Source: Solirubrum sp044628455 (lineage in GTDB: Bacteria; Bacteroidota; Bacteroidia; Cytophagales; Hymenobacteraceae). Taken from it: a DNA stretch of 64,000 bases. A program made the position numbers and the translations under genes. The stretch spans positions 1,178,001-1,242,000 of the forward strand of contig NZ_JBIYZW010000001.1 of assembly GCF_044628455.1 (NCBI RefSeq). The letters are read 5' to 3'. The notes beneath the pieces were generated by a model. It had not been told where the DNA came from and ran no database searches. It saw only the letters and a program-made list of their open reading frames with translations. This document shows, piece after piece, positions 56,332 through 64,000 of this stretch; the first letter of the stretch is position 1; each line of letters begins with the position of its first letter.

Positions 56332-57768
56332 ATGATTCTCTACGGGCTGTGCCTGCTCTTCATCTTCGGCTTCAGCCTGAGCCAGTGGCAGCTGACGCGG
56401 CTGGCGCGGGCGGCGCGGCGGCGGCCGGCACCCGCCGAGCCGGTGCCGGGTGAGTGGCCGCGGGTGACGGTGCAGCTGCCGGTGTACAACGAGCTGAACG
56501 TGGTGGAGCGCGTCATCGACGCGGCGGCGGCCCTGGACTACCCTGCCGGGCAGCTGCACATTCAGGTGCTCGACGACTCCACCGACGAGAGCGTGGCGCT
56601 GGCCGCGGCGCGGGTGGCTTATCACCAGAGCCGCGGCCTGCGCCTGAGCCACGTGCGCCGCCCCAGTCGCCAGGGCTACAAGGCCGGGGCCCTGCAGCAC
56701 GGCCTGCAGGCAACCGACGGCGAGCTGATTGCCATCTTCGACGCCGACTTCGTGCCCGCGCCTGACTTTCTGCGCCGCACCGTGCCGCACTTCGCCGACG
56801 AGACGGTGGGCGTGGTGCAGACGCGCTGGGGCCACCTCAACGAGGCCGACTCGCTGCTTACCCGCCTGCAGGCCTTCGGGCTGAACGCGCACTTTCTGGT
56901 GGAGCAGGTGGGCCGCAGCCACGGCGGGCACTTTCTCAACTTCAACGGCACCGGCGGCGTATGGCGCCGCCGCTGCATCGAGGAGGCCGGCGGCTGGCAG
57001 GCCGACACCCTTACCGAAGACCTTGATTTGAGCTACCGGGCCCAGCTGCGCGGCTGGCGCTTCGTGTACCTGCCCCAGGTGCTGGCCCCCGCCGAGCTGC
57101 CCGCCCGCATGGATGCGCTCCGCTCGCAGCAGTTCCGCTGGACCAAGGGCGCCGCCGAAACCGCCCGCAAGCACCTGGGTCGGGTGCTGTGCGACCCGCA
57201 GCTGCCCCTGGCCACCAAGGCCCACGCCGCGTTTCACCTGCTCAACAGCACCGTGTTCGTGGCCATTCTGCTGATGACTTTGCTGAGCGTGCCGCTGGTG
57301 CTGCTCGAAAGCCGCAACCCCGCGCTGAAGCCCCTGTTCCGCCTGGCCTCGGTGTTTCTGCTGGGGCTGGTGCCGCTGGTGTTTTTCTACCACGCGGCCT
57401 GGCGCTGGAACGGCGGCCGGCGCGGCGCCCCGCTGGGCTTCGCGGCGCAGTTTGGGCTGTTTCTGGCCTTGTCGATGGGGCTGGCGCTGCACAACTCCCG
57501 GGCGGTGCTGCTGGGGCTGCTGGGCCGCGCCTCGGAGTTTGTGCGCACGCCCAAGCTGGGCGGCGGCGGCCGGCGGCCGCGGCGCTACCGCTCCGGTGGG
57601 CTGGGCTGGCTGACCGTGGGCGAGGCCCTGCTCTTCGGCTACGCGCTGCTGGGCATTGGGCTGGCCCTGCGCAGCGGCAGCTACGGCCTGCTGCCCCTGC
57701 ACCTGCTACTGGCCCTGGGCTACGGCGCGGTGGTGTTTTTCTCCCTGCTGCACGCCCGTCGTCCCTGA
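56332..57768 (+). CDS. processive-type family 2 glycosyltransferase (cellulose-synthase-like)
   Basis: 478 residues. After one N-terminal membrane helix the GT-A domain has VTVQLPVYNELNVVERVI (about 45-62), VLDDSTDES (about 79-87), FDADFVP (DxD, about 138-144), GTGGVWRR and EDLDLSYRAQLRGW, with a QQFRWTKG (QxxRW) motif near 263-270 (cited in parts). Four or so C-terminal helices follow. This pattern is typical for CESA/hyaluronan-synthase-like proteins or ceramide glucosyltransferase-like enzymes. It would build or lengthen a glycan at the inner membrane. The stop TGATG overlaps the start of the next gene. Confidence 0.92.
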   Translation: MILYGLCLLFIFGFSLSQWQLTRLARAARRRPAPAEPVPGEWPRVTVQLPVYNELNVVERVIDAAAALDYPAGQLHIQVLDDSTDESVALAAARVAYHQSRGLRLSHVRRPSRQGYKAGALQHGLQATDGELIAIFDADFVPAPDFLRRTVPHFADETVGVVQTRWGHLNEADSLLTRLQAFGLNAHFLVEQVGRSHGGHFLNFNGTGGVWRRRCIEEAGGWQADTLTEDLDLSYRAQLRGWRFVYLPQVLAPAELPARMDALRSQQFRWTKGAAETARKHLGRVLCDPQLPLATKAHAAFHLLNSTVFVAILLMTLLSVPLVLLESRNPALKPLFRLASVFLLGLVPLVFFYHAAWRWNGGRRGAPLGFAAQFGLFLALSMGLALHNSRAVLLGLLGRASEFVRTPKLGGGGRRPRRYRSGGLGWLTVGEALLFGYALLGIGLALRSGSYGLLPLHLLLALGYGAVVFFSLLHARRP

Positions 57769-59141
57769 TGCCCGCCCGCCCGCTGTTCGTATTTGCCGCG
57801 GCCGCCCTCATCCTGCTCGGCGCCTCCGCCCTGCTGGCCTACGCCACGCCCCGCGCGGCCACCGCGCAGCTGCTCGCCCTGCTGGCCCTGGCCACCGGCG
57901 CCTACGTAGTGCTGCTGCGCGCCATCGACCGGCACCAGCTGCCACTGCGCGCCGGCCTGCTGCTGGCCCTGGCCCTGCGCCTGCTCTGGCTGCCGGCCCA
58001 CCCCACGCTGTCCGACGACGTGTACCGCTTCCGCTGGGACGGGCAGCTGGTGGCTGCCGGCCTCAGCCCCTACCAGCACCGCCCCGACGAGTACCAGGCG
58101 GCCGGCGGGCAGCAGCCGGGGCCGCCCACGCTCACGCCTGCGCTCTATGCCCGACTGAACTCGCCGCACTACTACTCGGTGTACCCGCCGCTGAGCCAGC
58201 TGGCGTTTGCGGCGGCGGCCGGGCTGTCGCCTCACTCAGAACGAGGTTTCGTGCTCACGCTGCGCCTGCCGCTGCTGCTGGCCGAGGCCGCCACGGCCGC
58301 GCTGCTGCTGGCGCTGCTGCGGCGCTGGCGGCTGCCGCCGGCCCGGGCGCTGGGCTACCTGCTGCACCCGATGGTAGCGGCCGAGCTCGTGGGCAACCTG
58401 CACTTCGAGGCCCTGGCCCTGGCCGGCCTGCTGCTCACGCTCTGGCTGCTGACCTGCTCGCGCTGGCTGGCCGCCGGCGCGGCGCTGGGCCTGGCCGTGG
58501 CCGCCAAGCTGCTGCCCCTGCTGCTGGCCCCGCTGCTGCTGCGCCGCTTGGCGCCGGGCGCGCTCCTGCACCTGGCCGCTGCCACGGCCTTGGTGCTGGC
58601 GCTGCTGTTTGCGCCCTTCTTCACGCCCGAGCTACTGCGGCACCTCGGCCGCAGCCTCGACCTGTACTTCCACGCCTTCGAGTTCAACGCCAGCGTGTAC
58701 TACGGACTGCGGGCCCTGGGCTACGCTTTCAGCGGCTACAACCAGATTGCGCTGATCGGCAGCGGACTGGCCGTGACGGCTGCGGCCGGCCTGCTGCTGC
58801 TGGCTGGCCTGGAGCGCCGCCCTACCCTCACCACCCTGCCGCGGGCGCTGCTGCTGGCCCTCACGGGCTACTACCTGCTGGCTACCACCGTACATCCCTG
58901 GTACCTCACGCCGCTGGTGGCGCTGGGCTGCTTTACCGGCTGGCGCTACCCGGCGGCCTGGGCCGCGCTGGCGGCGCTATCTTACTCGGCCTACCACACG
59001 CCGGCCTACTCCGAAAACCCGCTGCTGCTGGGGCTTGAATACGCGGGGCTGCTGCTGTTTATGGTGCTCGACTGGCGCCGGGCCCGCCTAGCTCCCGGGC
59101 CGCTGCCAGGCCGGGCAGCCGAGGCCCCCGCAAGCGCCTAG
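57768..59141 (+). CDS. GT-C mannosyltransferase-like membrane protein
   Basis: 457 residues with about eleven membrane segments. The first outer loop has LSDDVYRFRWDGQLVAAGLSPYQ (about 82-104), the DD motif of PIG-M/PIG-B and GT87 polyprenyl-sugar transferases (cited in part). It probably uses the sugar-lipid made by the GT2 at 55411. Its ATG overlaps the TGA of the upstream gene (TGATG), a translational coupling. The last four bases, CTAG, are the stop for this gene and, on the other strand, also for the gene at 59138. Confidence 0.85.
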   Translation: MPARPLFVFAAAALILLGASALLAYATPRAATAQLLALLALATGAYVVLLRAIDRHQLPLRAGLLLALALRLLWLPAHPTLSDDVYRFRWDGQLVAAGLSPYQHRPDEYQAAGGQQPGPPTLTPALYARLNSPHYYSVYPPLSQLAFAAAAGLSPHSERGFVLTLRLPLLLAEAATAALLLALLRRWRLPPARALGYLLHPMVAAELVGNLHFEALALAGLLLTLWLLTCSRWLAAGAALGLAVAAKLLPLLLAPLLLRRLAPGALLHLAAATALVLALLFAPFFTPELLRHLGRSLDLYFHAFEFNASVYYGLRALGYAFSGYNQIALIGSGLAVTAAAGLLLLAGLERRPTLTTLPRALLLALTGYYLLATTVHPWYLTPLVALGCFTGWRYPAAWAALAALSYSAYHTPAYSENPLLLGLEYAGLLLFMVLDWRRARLAPGPLPGRAAEAPASA

Positions 59142-60028
59142 TGCTGCCAGTAGGCGTAGCGGCGCACCGCTTTCAGGCGCAGCCGGCGGCCGTCCCAGGT
59201 TTGCTGCTGCTCCAGCAGGTGGGGATAGTCGGCCCCGAACACGTAGCGGTTGACTTTGCCGGGCGCCAGCTCCACGGTTACCTCCCGGTTGCGCCGGCCG
59301 CCTTCGCCGGGCGCGCCCAGGCGCCGGCTGATGCGGGCCTGGTATACCACCGGCCGCGCGGCCTTGCTGGTTTGCTGCAGCTCCACTACCGGCACCGTGA
59401 TGCTGTCTTCGTCGTTGAATTTCAGGCTGCGCAGGGTGTAGGGCAGGGCGTCTTCGAACAGCACCGCGGCGGGCAGCTCGTGGCGGCCTTCGCCCTGCCC
59501 GTCCCAGTACGAGTTGAAGCGTAGCTGGTAGCCGTTTTCCACCGCCCCGATGGCCTTGAAGGTGTTGCCGCACCACTCCTGCGACGAGGTAGTAAGCTTG
59601 TGCAGGCGGAACGGGGCCTCGCGGCGGAAAAACAGCGAGGTCAGGAAGTGGTAGGGGTAGTTGTCGGTGGGAATGCGGCTGAACTGGTTGACTTTCATCA
59701 CCGCAAACAGGTCGGGCCGCTGGTAGTAGTCGGTCTTCACGTCGAAGGCCTTATTGAAGTCTTCCTTCACCGTGATGATGGTGTGCTCGAAGGCGCGGGG
59801 CTTGCCGTAGATGACGCGCTCGGCCTCGTAGGTAGCTACTTCCGCCAGGCCGTCGTCCCAGAGCCGGGTCTGCGCCCAGCCCTCGTCGAAGTGCCGGGCC
59901 AGCAGCTGCTCGGCCGCAGTGGGCGCGGCCGCTTCCGAACCCGTTTGCGGGGAGTTGGCAGAGTCGGAACAGGCCGCCAGCAGCGGCAGGGCGGCCAGCA
60001 GGCAGCGGGTGGAAAACAAGCGAATCAT
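59138..60028 (-). CDS. hypothetical lipoprotein
   Basis: 296 residues with lipobox LLAAC (Cys near residue 20). The mature part is beta-rich, with EAERVIYGKPRAFEHTIITVKEDF, TSSQEWCGNTFKAIGAVE and a late YVFGADYPHLLEQQQTWDGRRLRL (cited in parts), resembling DUF3108-like or LolA-fold envelope proteins, but the family is not certain. The ATG at 60028 starts the signal peptide. It is the last gene of the minus-strand run beginning at 63375 and lies 60 bases after the TIGR04282-type gene; the functional link to arsenosugars is unclear. Confidence 0.72.
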   Translation of the reverse strand: MIRLFSTRCLLAALPLLAACSDSANSPQTGSEAAAPTAAEQLLARHFDEGWAQTRLWDDGLAEVATYEAERVIYGKPRAFEHTIITVKEDFNKAFDVKTDYYQRPDLFAVMKVNQFSRIPTDNYPYHFLTSLFFRREAPFRLHKLTTSSQEWCGNTFKAIGAVENGYQLRFNSYWDGQGEGRHELPAAVLFEDALPYTLRSLKFNDEDSITVPVVELQQTSKAARPVVYQARISRRLGAPGEGGRRNREVTVELAPGKVNRYVFGADYPHLLEQQQTWDGRRLRLKAVRRYAYWQH

Positions 60029-60088
60029 GCGGGGAGAATCGGGCGGCAAGCGGCGAAGGTACGGCGCCCGGCCAGCCCGCGGCAAGCC

Positions 60089-60694
60089 TCAGCCCCGCGC
60101 GGCGCCCCGCCAGACGGCCAGGTCGGCGGCGGTGTCGACGTCGCTCAGCTCGGGCAGCAACGCCACGCGCAGCTGCTGCCGCTGCGCCGCCGCCCGGGTA
60201 TCGGCCAGCACGGTAGCGGTGCTCCAGCTGATGCCGGCAAACAGGGCCGGCTGCGGCGCCCGCAGCCCCAGCAGGTAGTAGCCCCCGTCGGTGGCCGGGC
60301 CCAGCACCACGTCGTGGGTCAGCAGCCGCTCGTAGGCCTGCCGCAGGTGCGCCGTGCTCAGCCCCGGGCAGTCGGTGCCAATAACCACGGCCCGCTGCGC
60401 GCCCCGGGCAAAAGCCTCGCCGAAGGCGTGGCGCATGCGCTGGCCCAGGTCGGCTCCCGCGGGCTGCACCCGCTGCGGGCCGTCCGGCCAGAGCGGCGGC
60501 GCCCCGGGCGGCGGGGCCTCGGCCAGCCACAGCACCCGGGCGGCGGCCAGCGGCGCGGTAACCCGCTCGGTGTGCGCCAGCAGCTGCCGGTACACGGCCA
60601 GCGCCTCGTCGGCGCCCAGCTCGGCGGCCAGCCGCGTTTTCACCTTGCCCCGCTCGGGGTAGCGGGCAAACACAATCAGCTGGTCATTCATCAT
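60089..60694 (-). CDS. TIGR04282-type (arsenosugar biosynthesis) glycosyltransferase
   Basis: 201 residues, GT-A-like nucleotidyl/glycosyltransferase of the TIGR04282 group. IVFARYPERGKVKTRLA (about 7-23) is the nucleotide-binding start, with VVIGTDCPGLS (about 112-122) and ATDGGYYLLG (about 139-148) further on. Members occur next to the ArsS radical SAM gene and are thought to help build arsenosugars. Its ATGATG start lies within an ATTTATCA-type repeat. A 122-base gap separates it from the rhodanese gene upstream. Confidence 0.9.
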   Translation of the reverse strand: MMNDQLIVFARYPERGKVKTRLAAELGADEALAVYRQLLAHTERVTAPLAAARVLWLAEAPPPGAPPLWPDGPQRVQPAGADLGQRMRHAFGEAFARGAQRAVVIGTDCPGLSTAHLRQAYERLLTHDVVLGPATDGGYYLLGLRAPQPALFAGISWSTATVLADTRAAAQRQQLRVALLPELSDVDTAADLAVWRGAARG

Positions 60695-60714
60695 TTATCA
60701 ATTAACATTTATCA
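60685..60714. repeat. TCATTTATCA/ACATTTATCA repeat at a gene start
   Basis: CATTCATCATTTATCAATTA followed by ACATTTATCA is an AT-rich, approximate 7-15 base repeat; it contains the start codon of the gene at 60694. It resembles one arm of the other heptamer-type repeats. Confidence 0.5.
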
Positions 60715-60816
60715 GCCCCGCCGGCTGCCACTCTACCACTACCCGAACGCCGTGGGTGAGCTGACCAACCTAGCCCAGTCGCGGCGGGTTCAGGGTGCTG
60801 AATCAAGAACCCAACC

Positions 60817-61352
60817 TTATTGGTAGGCTGGCTGGCCGCGCTTCAGCCAGATGCCCCAGAGGGCGGAGTACGGGTGAATGCGCGCGGTAAGCCCGCGGGC
60901 GTCGTAGAGCGGGCGGCCCTCGTTGGTCCACTGAAAAATGCCGCCGTGAAGGTTGCGCACGTCGCGGAAGCCCAGGGCCCGCAGCTTTTCGCCGACCTGC
61001 TGGCTGCGCAGGCCCACCGAACAGTACACGATCAGCGGGCCGTGGCGGGGCAGCCCGCGCACGGCAGCCTCGGTAGCGGTTGCGGGGTCGAGGTGGCGGG
61101 CGCCGCGCAGGTGACTCACCGCGTACTCGGCCGCGCTGCGGGTATCGAGCAAGATGAAGCCGGAGTCGGCGCGCAGCAGCTGGGCCAGCTCGGCGGGGCG
61201 AATCACGGGCTGGTCGGCGCGGTACACGCGGCGCAGCAGCTGCTCGTAGACCGGGTCGATACCGGCACCGGAAGGCGCGTCTTGGCTGCAGCCGGCCAGG
61301 GCCAGCAGGCCGCCGAGCAGCGGGTTGATTGGGTTGCGTCGGCCGACTTTCA

Positions 61353-61353
<1 letters not shown>
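60817..61353 (-). CDS. rhodanese-like lipoprotein
   Basis: 178 residues. The lipobox is LALAGC (Cys near 22). A single rhodanese domain (about 52-165) has the active-site loop VYCSVGLRS (Cys near 110), with CH2-type strands RxxGFRDVRNLHGGIFQW. It might carry sulfur or selenium, or act on oxyanions such as arsenate; the exact substrate is not known. Its ATG overlaps the TAA of arsS by one base (TAATG). Rhodanese genes are commonly next to arsS in this phylum. Confidence 0.88.
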
Positions 61354-62405
<1,052 letters not shown>

Positions 62406-62436
62406 ATTGGCAATGTGGTGCGCTGCATTCCCCAAA

Positions 62437-62772
62437 TTACATCGACAGCTCCCTGGCCTTGTTCATCATCTGCACGCCGTGGACCAGGGCCGAGCCGCCC
62501 TTGATGGCGGCGGCTACGTGCACGGCTTCCATCATCTGGGCCTCGTCGGCGCCCTTCTGCAGCGAGTCGGCGGTGTAGGCGTCGATGCAATAGGGGCACT
62601 GCACGGCGTGGGCCACGGCCAGGGCAATGAGGGCTTTCTCGCGCTCGGAGAGGGCGCCTTCCTTGAACACTTCGGCGTAGTAGGCGAAGAACTTGCCGCC
62701 CATTTCGGCCTGCCACTCGGTGATGTTGCCGAATTTGGCCAGGTCAGCGGGGTTGTAGTAGGTATTTTCCAT
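62437..62772 (-). CDS. arsenosugar-associated peroxidase-like (carboxymuconolactone decarboxylase family) protein
   Basis: 111 residues of the CMD/AhpD-like family, matching the TIGR04169 subgroup often found with ArsS. The redox pair is CPYCIDAYT (CxxC, near residues 57-60), with the His and Glu of EKALIALAVAHAVQ upstream. It should be a small peroxidase or thiol-disulfide protein in arsenic metabolism. The ATG at 62772 begins MENTYYNP. The upstream 60 bases contain a possible attenuator-type hairpin (CGGCGGG/CCCGCCG, 62793-62819). Confidence 0.92.
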   Translation of the reverse strand: MENTYYNPADLAKFGNITEWQAEMGGKFFAYYAEVFKEGALSEREKALIALAVAHAVQCPYCIDAYTADSLQKGADEAQMMEAVHVAAAIKGGSALVHGVQMMNKARELSM

Positions 62773-62832
62773 TGGAAAGGGCAACAACTGAAAGCGCGGC
62801 GGGTTCAGGCCCCGCCGGGGGAAGAGAAAAAG

Positions 62833-63375
62833 TCAGGTGCGGCGCGTCACCCGAATCTGCACGTGGCGGCCGTCTTCGCGGGTGGTCGGCTCCACCGTAA
62901 TCTGCTCGGCCTCGTCGAAGTAGGTAGCCAGGCCCCGCACGATGCCCACGGCCAGGGCGCTCATGCGCCGCCCCGAAACGTAGTCGATCAGCAGCTCATT
63001 GGGCCCCAGGCGACGCACGTCGAGTACCGGCGGGGCATTTTCCGCGTGCTCTTCGCGCACGCGCTTGTGCATCACCCGCTCGGTGTGCTCAATCATTTCC
63101 AGAGTGCGCCAGCCCGGCTCTACCAGCTTGGCGTACATGTGCATCAGGTCGGGCACCAGGTACTCGCCAAACTTTTCCTGCAGGGTTTCGGCCGGAATGC
63201 CGGTCATGCGGGCGGCGCTGCCCACCAGGGCGTAGATGTGCGCGTCGGGGTACACCTCCTTGTGGTCGAAGTCCTGCCCGCTGAGCCCCGACACGTCCAG
63301 CAGTTTCAGCCAGGTGCTGTGGTCGTAGGTGGTTTGCACGTAGCGCTTGAGCAAAAGAAAGATGGAACCGTGCAT
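62833..63375 (-). CDS. H-NOX (heme NO/O2-binding) domain protein
   Basis: 180 residues consisting only of an H-NOX domain. MHGSIFLLLKRYVQ at the start, the proximal His (probably H103 in ERVMHKRV), the Pro near residue 115 and the heme-propionate motif YVSGR (Y132, S134, R136) are seen. It senses NO, or perhaps O2, through its heme. In other bacteria such proteins regulate a kinase, a diguanylate cyclase or a chemotaxis protein; no such partner is adjacent here. It is the first gene of a minus-strand run that leads into the arsenosugar genes. Confidence 0.92.
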   Translation of the reverse strand: MHGSIFLLLKRYVQTTYDHSTWLKLLDVSGLSGQDFDHKEVYPDAHIYALVGSAARMTGIPAETLQEKFGEYLVPDLMHMYAKLVEPGWRTLEMIEHTERVMHKRVREEHAENAPPVLDVRRLGPNELLIDYVSGRRMSALAVGIVRGLATYFDEAEQITVEPTTREDGRHVQIRVTRRT

Positions 63376-63403
63376 AGGAAAACAAAATAGCGAACGGTAA
63401 AGA

Positions 63404-63464
63404 TGCGCAATAAAGAGCAGCGGCCGGCTTCTCAGAGAAACCGGCCGCTGGTCTTTATTGCGCA
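63404..63464. terminator. long bidirectional terminator-like hairpin
   Basis: The arms TGCGCAATAAAGA plus GCAGCGGCCGG pair with the complement (24 bases, one mismatch) around a 13-base loop. It separates the anti-sigma gene from the H-NOX gene; the T-runs are short. Confidence 0.75.
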
Positions 63465-63474
63465 GCGTCAGCAG

Positions 63475-64000
63475 CTATATCTGCCCCATCACCGTGAGGG
63501 CCGCCAGCGTGGGGGCGGGCAGGCCACCGGCCGGCTCCAGCGTCACGGCAAAGGCCTGGGCACTGGCCACGTCCTTCATGCGTTGCAGACTGTCGCCGGC
63601 AGCCGTGGCCGTGGTCAGCAGCCCGGCATCCACGGGCTGGCCCTTGTCGAGGGCCCAGAGCTGGTACTGCTTGCCGGCGGGCGGGGCGGGCAGGTTGTGC
63701 ACGTCGAGGTACACGGCGTGGCTGCCGGGGTTGTAGAGCACCCGGGCCCGGGCGCCGGGCGCGGCGGCCACGCCTCGCAGCACCACCGGGCGGAACTCCT
63801 CGCTGCGCAGCACGGCCAGCTCCTGGGTGCGGTGACCCAGTTTTTTCTCCATCACCTGCATGGTGGCCGCCACCCGGGCCTGGTCGTTGCGCACGGCCAG
63901 CAGGTTGGTTTCGGCGTCGCGCCAGCGGTTGTAGAGCACCAGGTTGGCCCCGGCGCTGAACACCAGCAGCGCTACGGCGGCGGCGGCCAGCCAGCGGTAC
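63475..64000 (-). CDS. anti-sigma-K factor RskA-like protein (5' end outside window)
   Basis: At least 175 residues of the C-terminal part, still open at the window edge. The frame before the first in-window Met continues upstream with a membrane helix (YRWLAAAAVALLVFSAGANL). The soluble domain has YNPGSHAVYLDVHNLP and GKQYQLWALDKGQPVDAGLL (cited in parts), typical of the RskA extracytoplasmic domain. The N-terminal zinc-binding, sigma-binding part would be outside the window. It would hold an ECF sigma factor at the membrane. Confidence 0.85.
   Translation of the reverse strand, partial: YRWLAAAAVALLVFSAGANLVLYNRWRDAETNLLAVRNDQARVAATMQVMEKKLGHRTQELAVLRSEEFRPVVLRGVAAAPGARARVLYNPGSHAVYLDVHNLPAPPAGKQYQLWALDKGQPVDAGLLTTATAAGDSLQRMKDVASAQAFAVTLEPAGGLPAPTLAALTVMGQI

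Noticed and set aside
55222..57702. An 826-residue - strand open frame
   Set aside because: It runs antisense through two glycosyltransferase genes and translates the heptamer repeat as a periodic peptide; no real protein features.

Overview
The window looks like a chromosomal segment of a high-G+C member of the Bacteroidota, most likely Hymenobacter or a close relative (Cytophagales). The grounds are a PorE-like OmpA protein and a protein with a type IX secretion (T9SS) sorting domain, TonB-domain, DUF5606, DUF547 and fasciclin proteins typical of the phylum, several promoters with the Bacteroidota -7 motif TAnnTTTG, no strong Shine-Dalgarno sequences, and a GC-rich genic background. No rRNA, tRNA, CRISPR array, insertion sequence or prophage was recognised.

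Layout. 1-17.4 kb is mostly housekeeping: PorE-like envelope protein, GTPase EngB, TonB-domain protein, fructose-1,6-bisphosphatase, aspartate kinase, enoyl-CoA hydratase, a Fur/PerR regulator beside its likely target peroxiredoxin, a GNAT-waaA-rsgA run, a hydroxyacid dehydrogenase, fasciclin lipoprotein, cyclophilin, a glyoxalase-like protein and a T9SS cargo protein. 17.6-21.5 kb is an accessory island: an AAA ATPase plus HNH nuclease pair resembling the Septu anti-phage system, followed in the same operon by two small unknown genes, and then by an XRE regulator and a small coiled-coil protein. Near-identical terminator hairpins stand on both sides of it. 21.6-30 kb holds a MoxR-like ATPase and a vWA protein separated by two tandem diheme cytochromes, DUF427, two paralogous lipoproteins and an acyl-ACP desaturase. 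30-37.5 kb is a surface-glycan cluster (two GT-C-like membrane proteins, a GT2, a flippase, a FemAB-like transferase). 37.7-47 kb has CorA, NadR, a large membrane-anchored propeller-like protein, paired lipoproteins and an amino-acid permease. 47.4-54.6 kb holds DUF547, a FAD oxidoreductase / small membrane protein / polyferredoxin redox module, an SUMF1-like lipoprotein and a hydrolase. 54.9-59.1 kb is a second glycosyltransferase operon. 59.1-63.4 kb is an arsenosugar-type operon (H-NOX, peroxidase-like protein, ArsS radical SAM, rhodanese, TIGR04282-type transferase), and the window ends inside an anti-sigma factor gene.

Non-coding structure is unusually rich: a terminator repeat in three copies with the same stem mismatch, three palindromes with an identical 10-15-10 architecture, a perfect 25-bp-arm hairpin, and several heptamer-type repeats that sit directly against gene starts or stops. 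The best candidates for something new are the four-gene AAA-HNH operon with its flanking repeats and the palindrome array at 36.2 kb.
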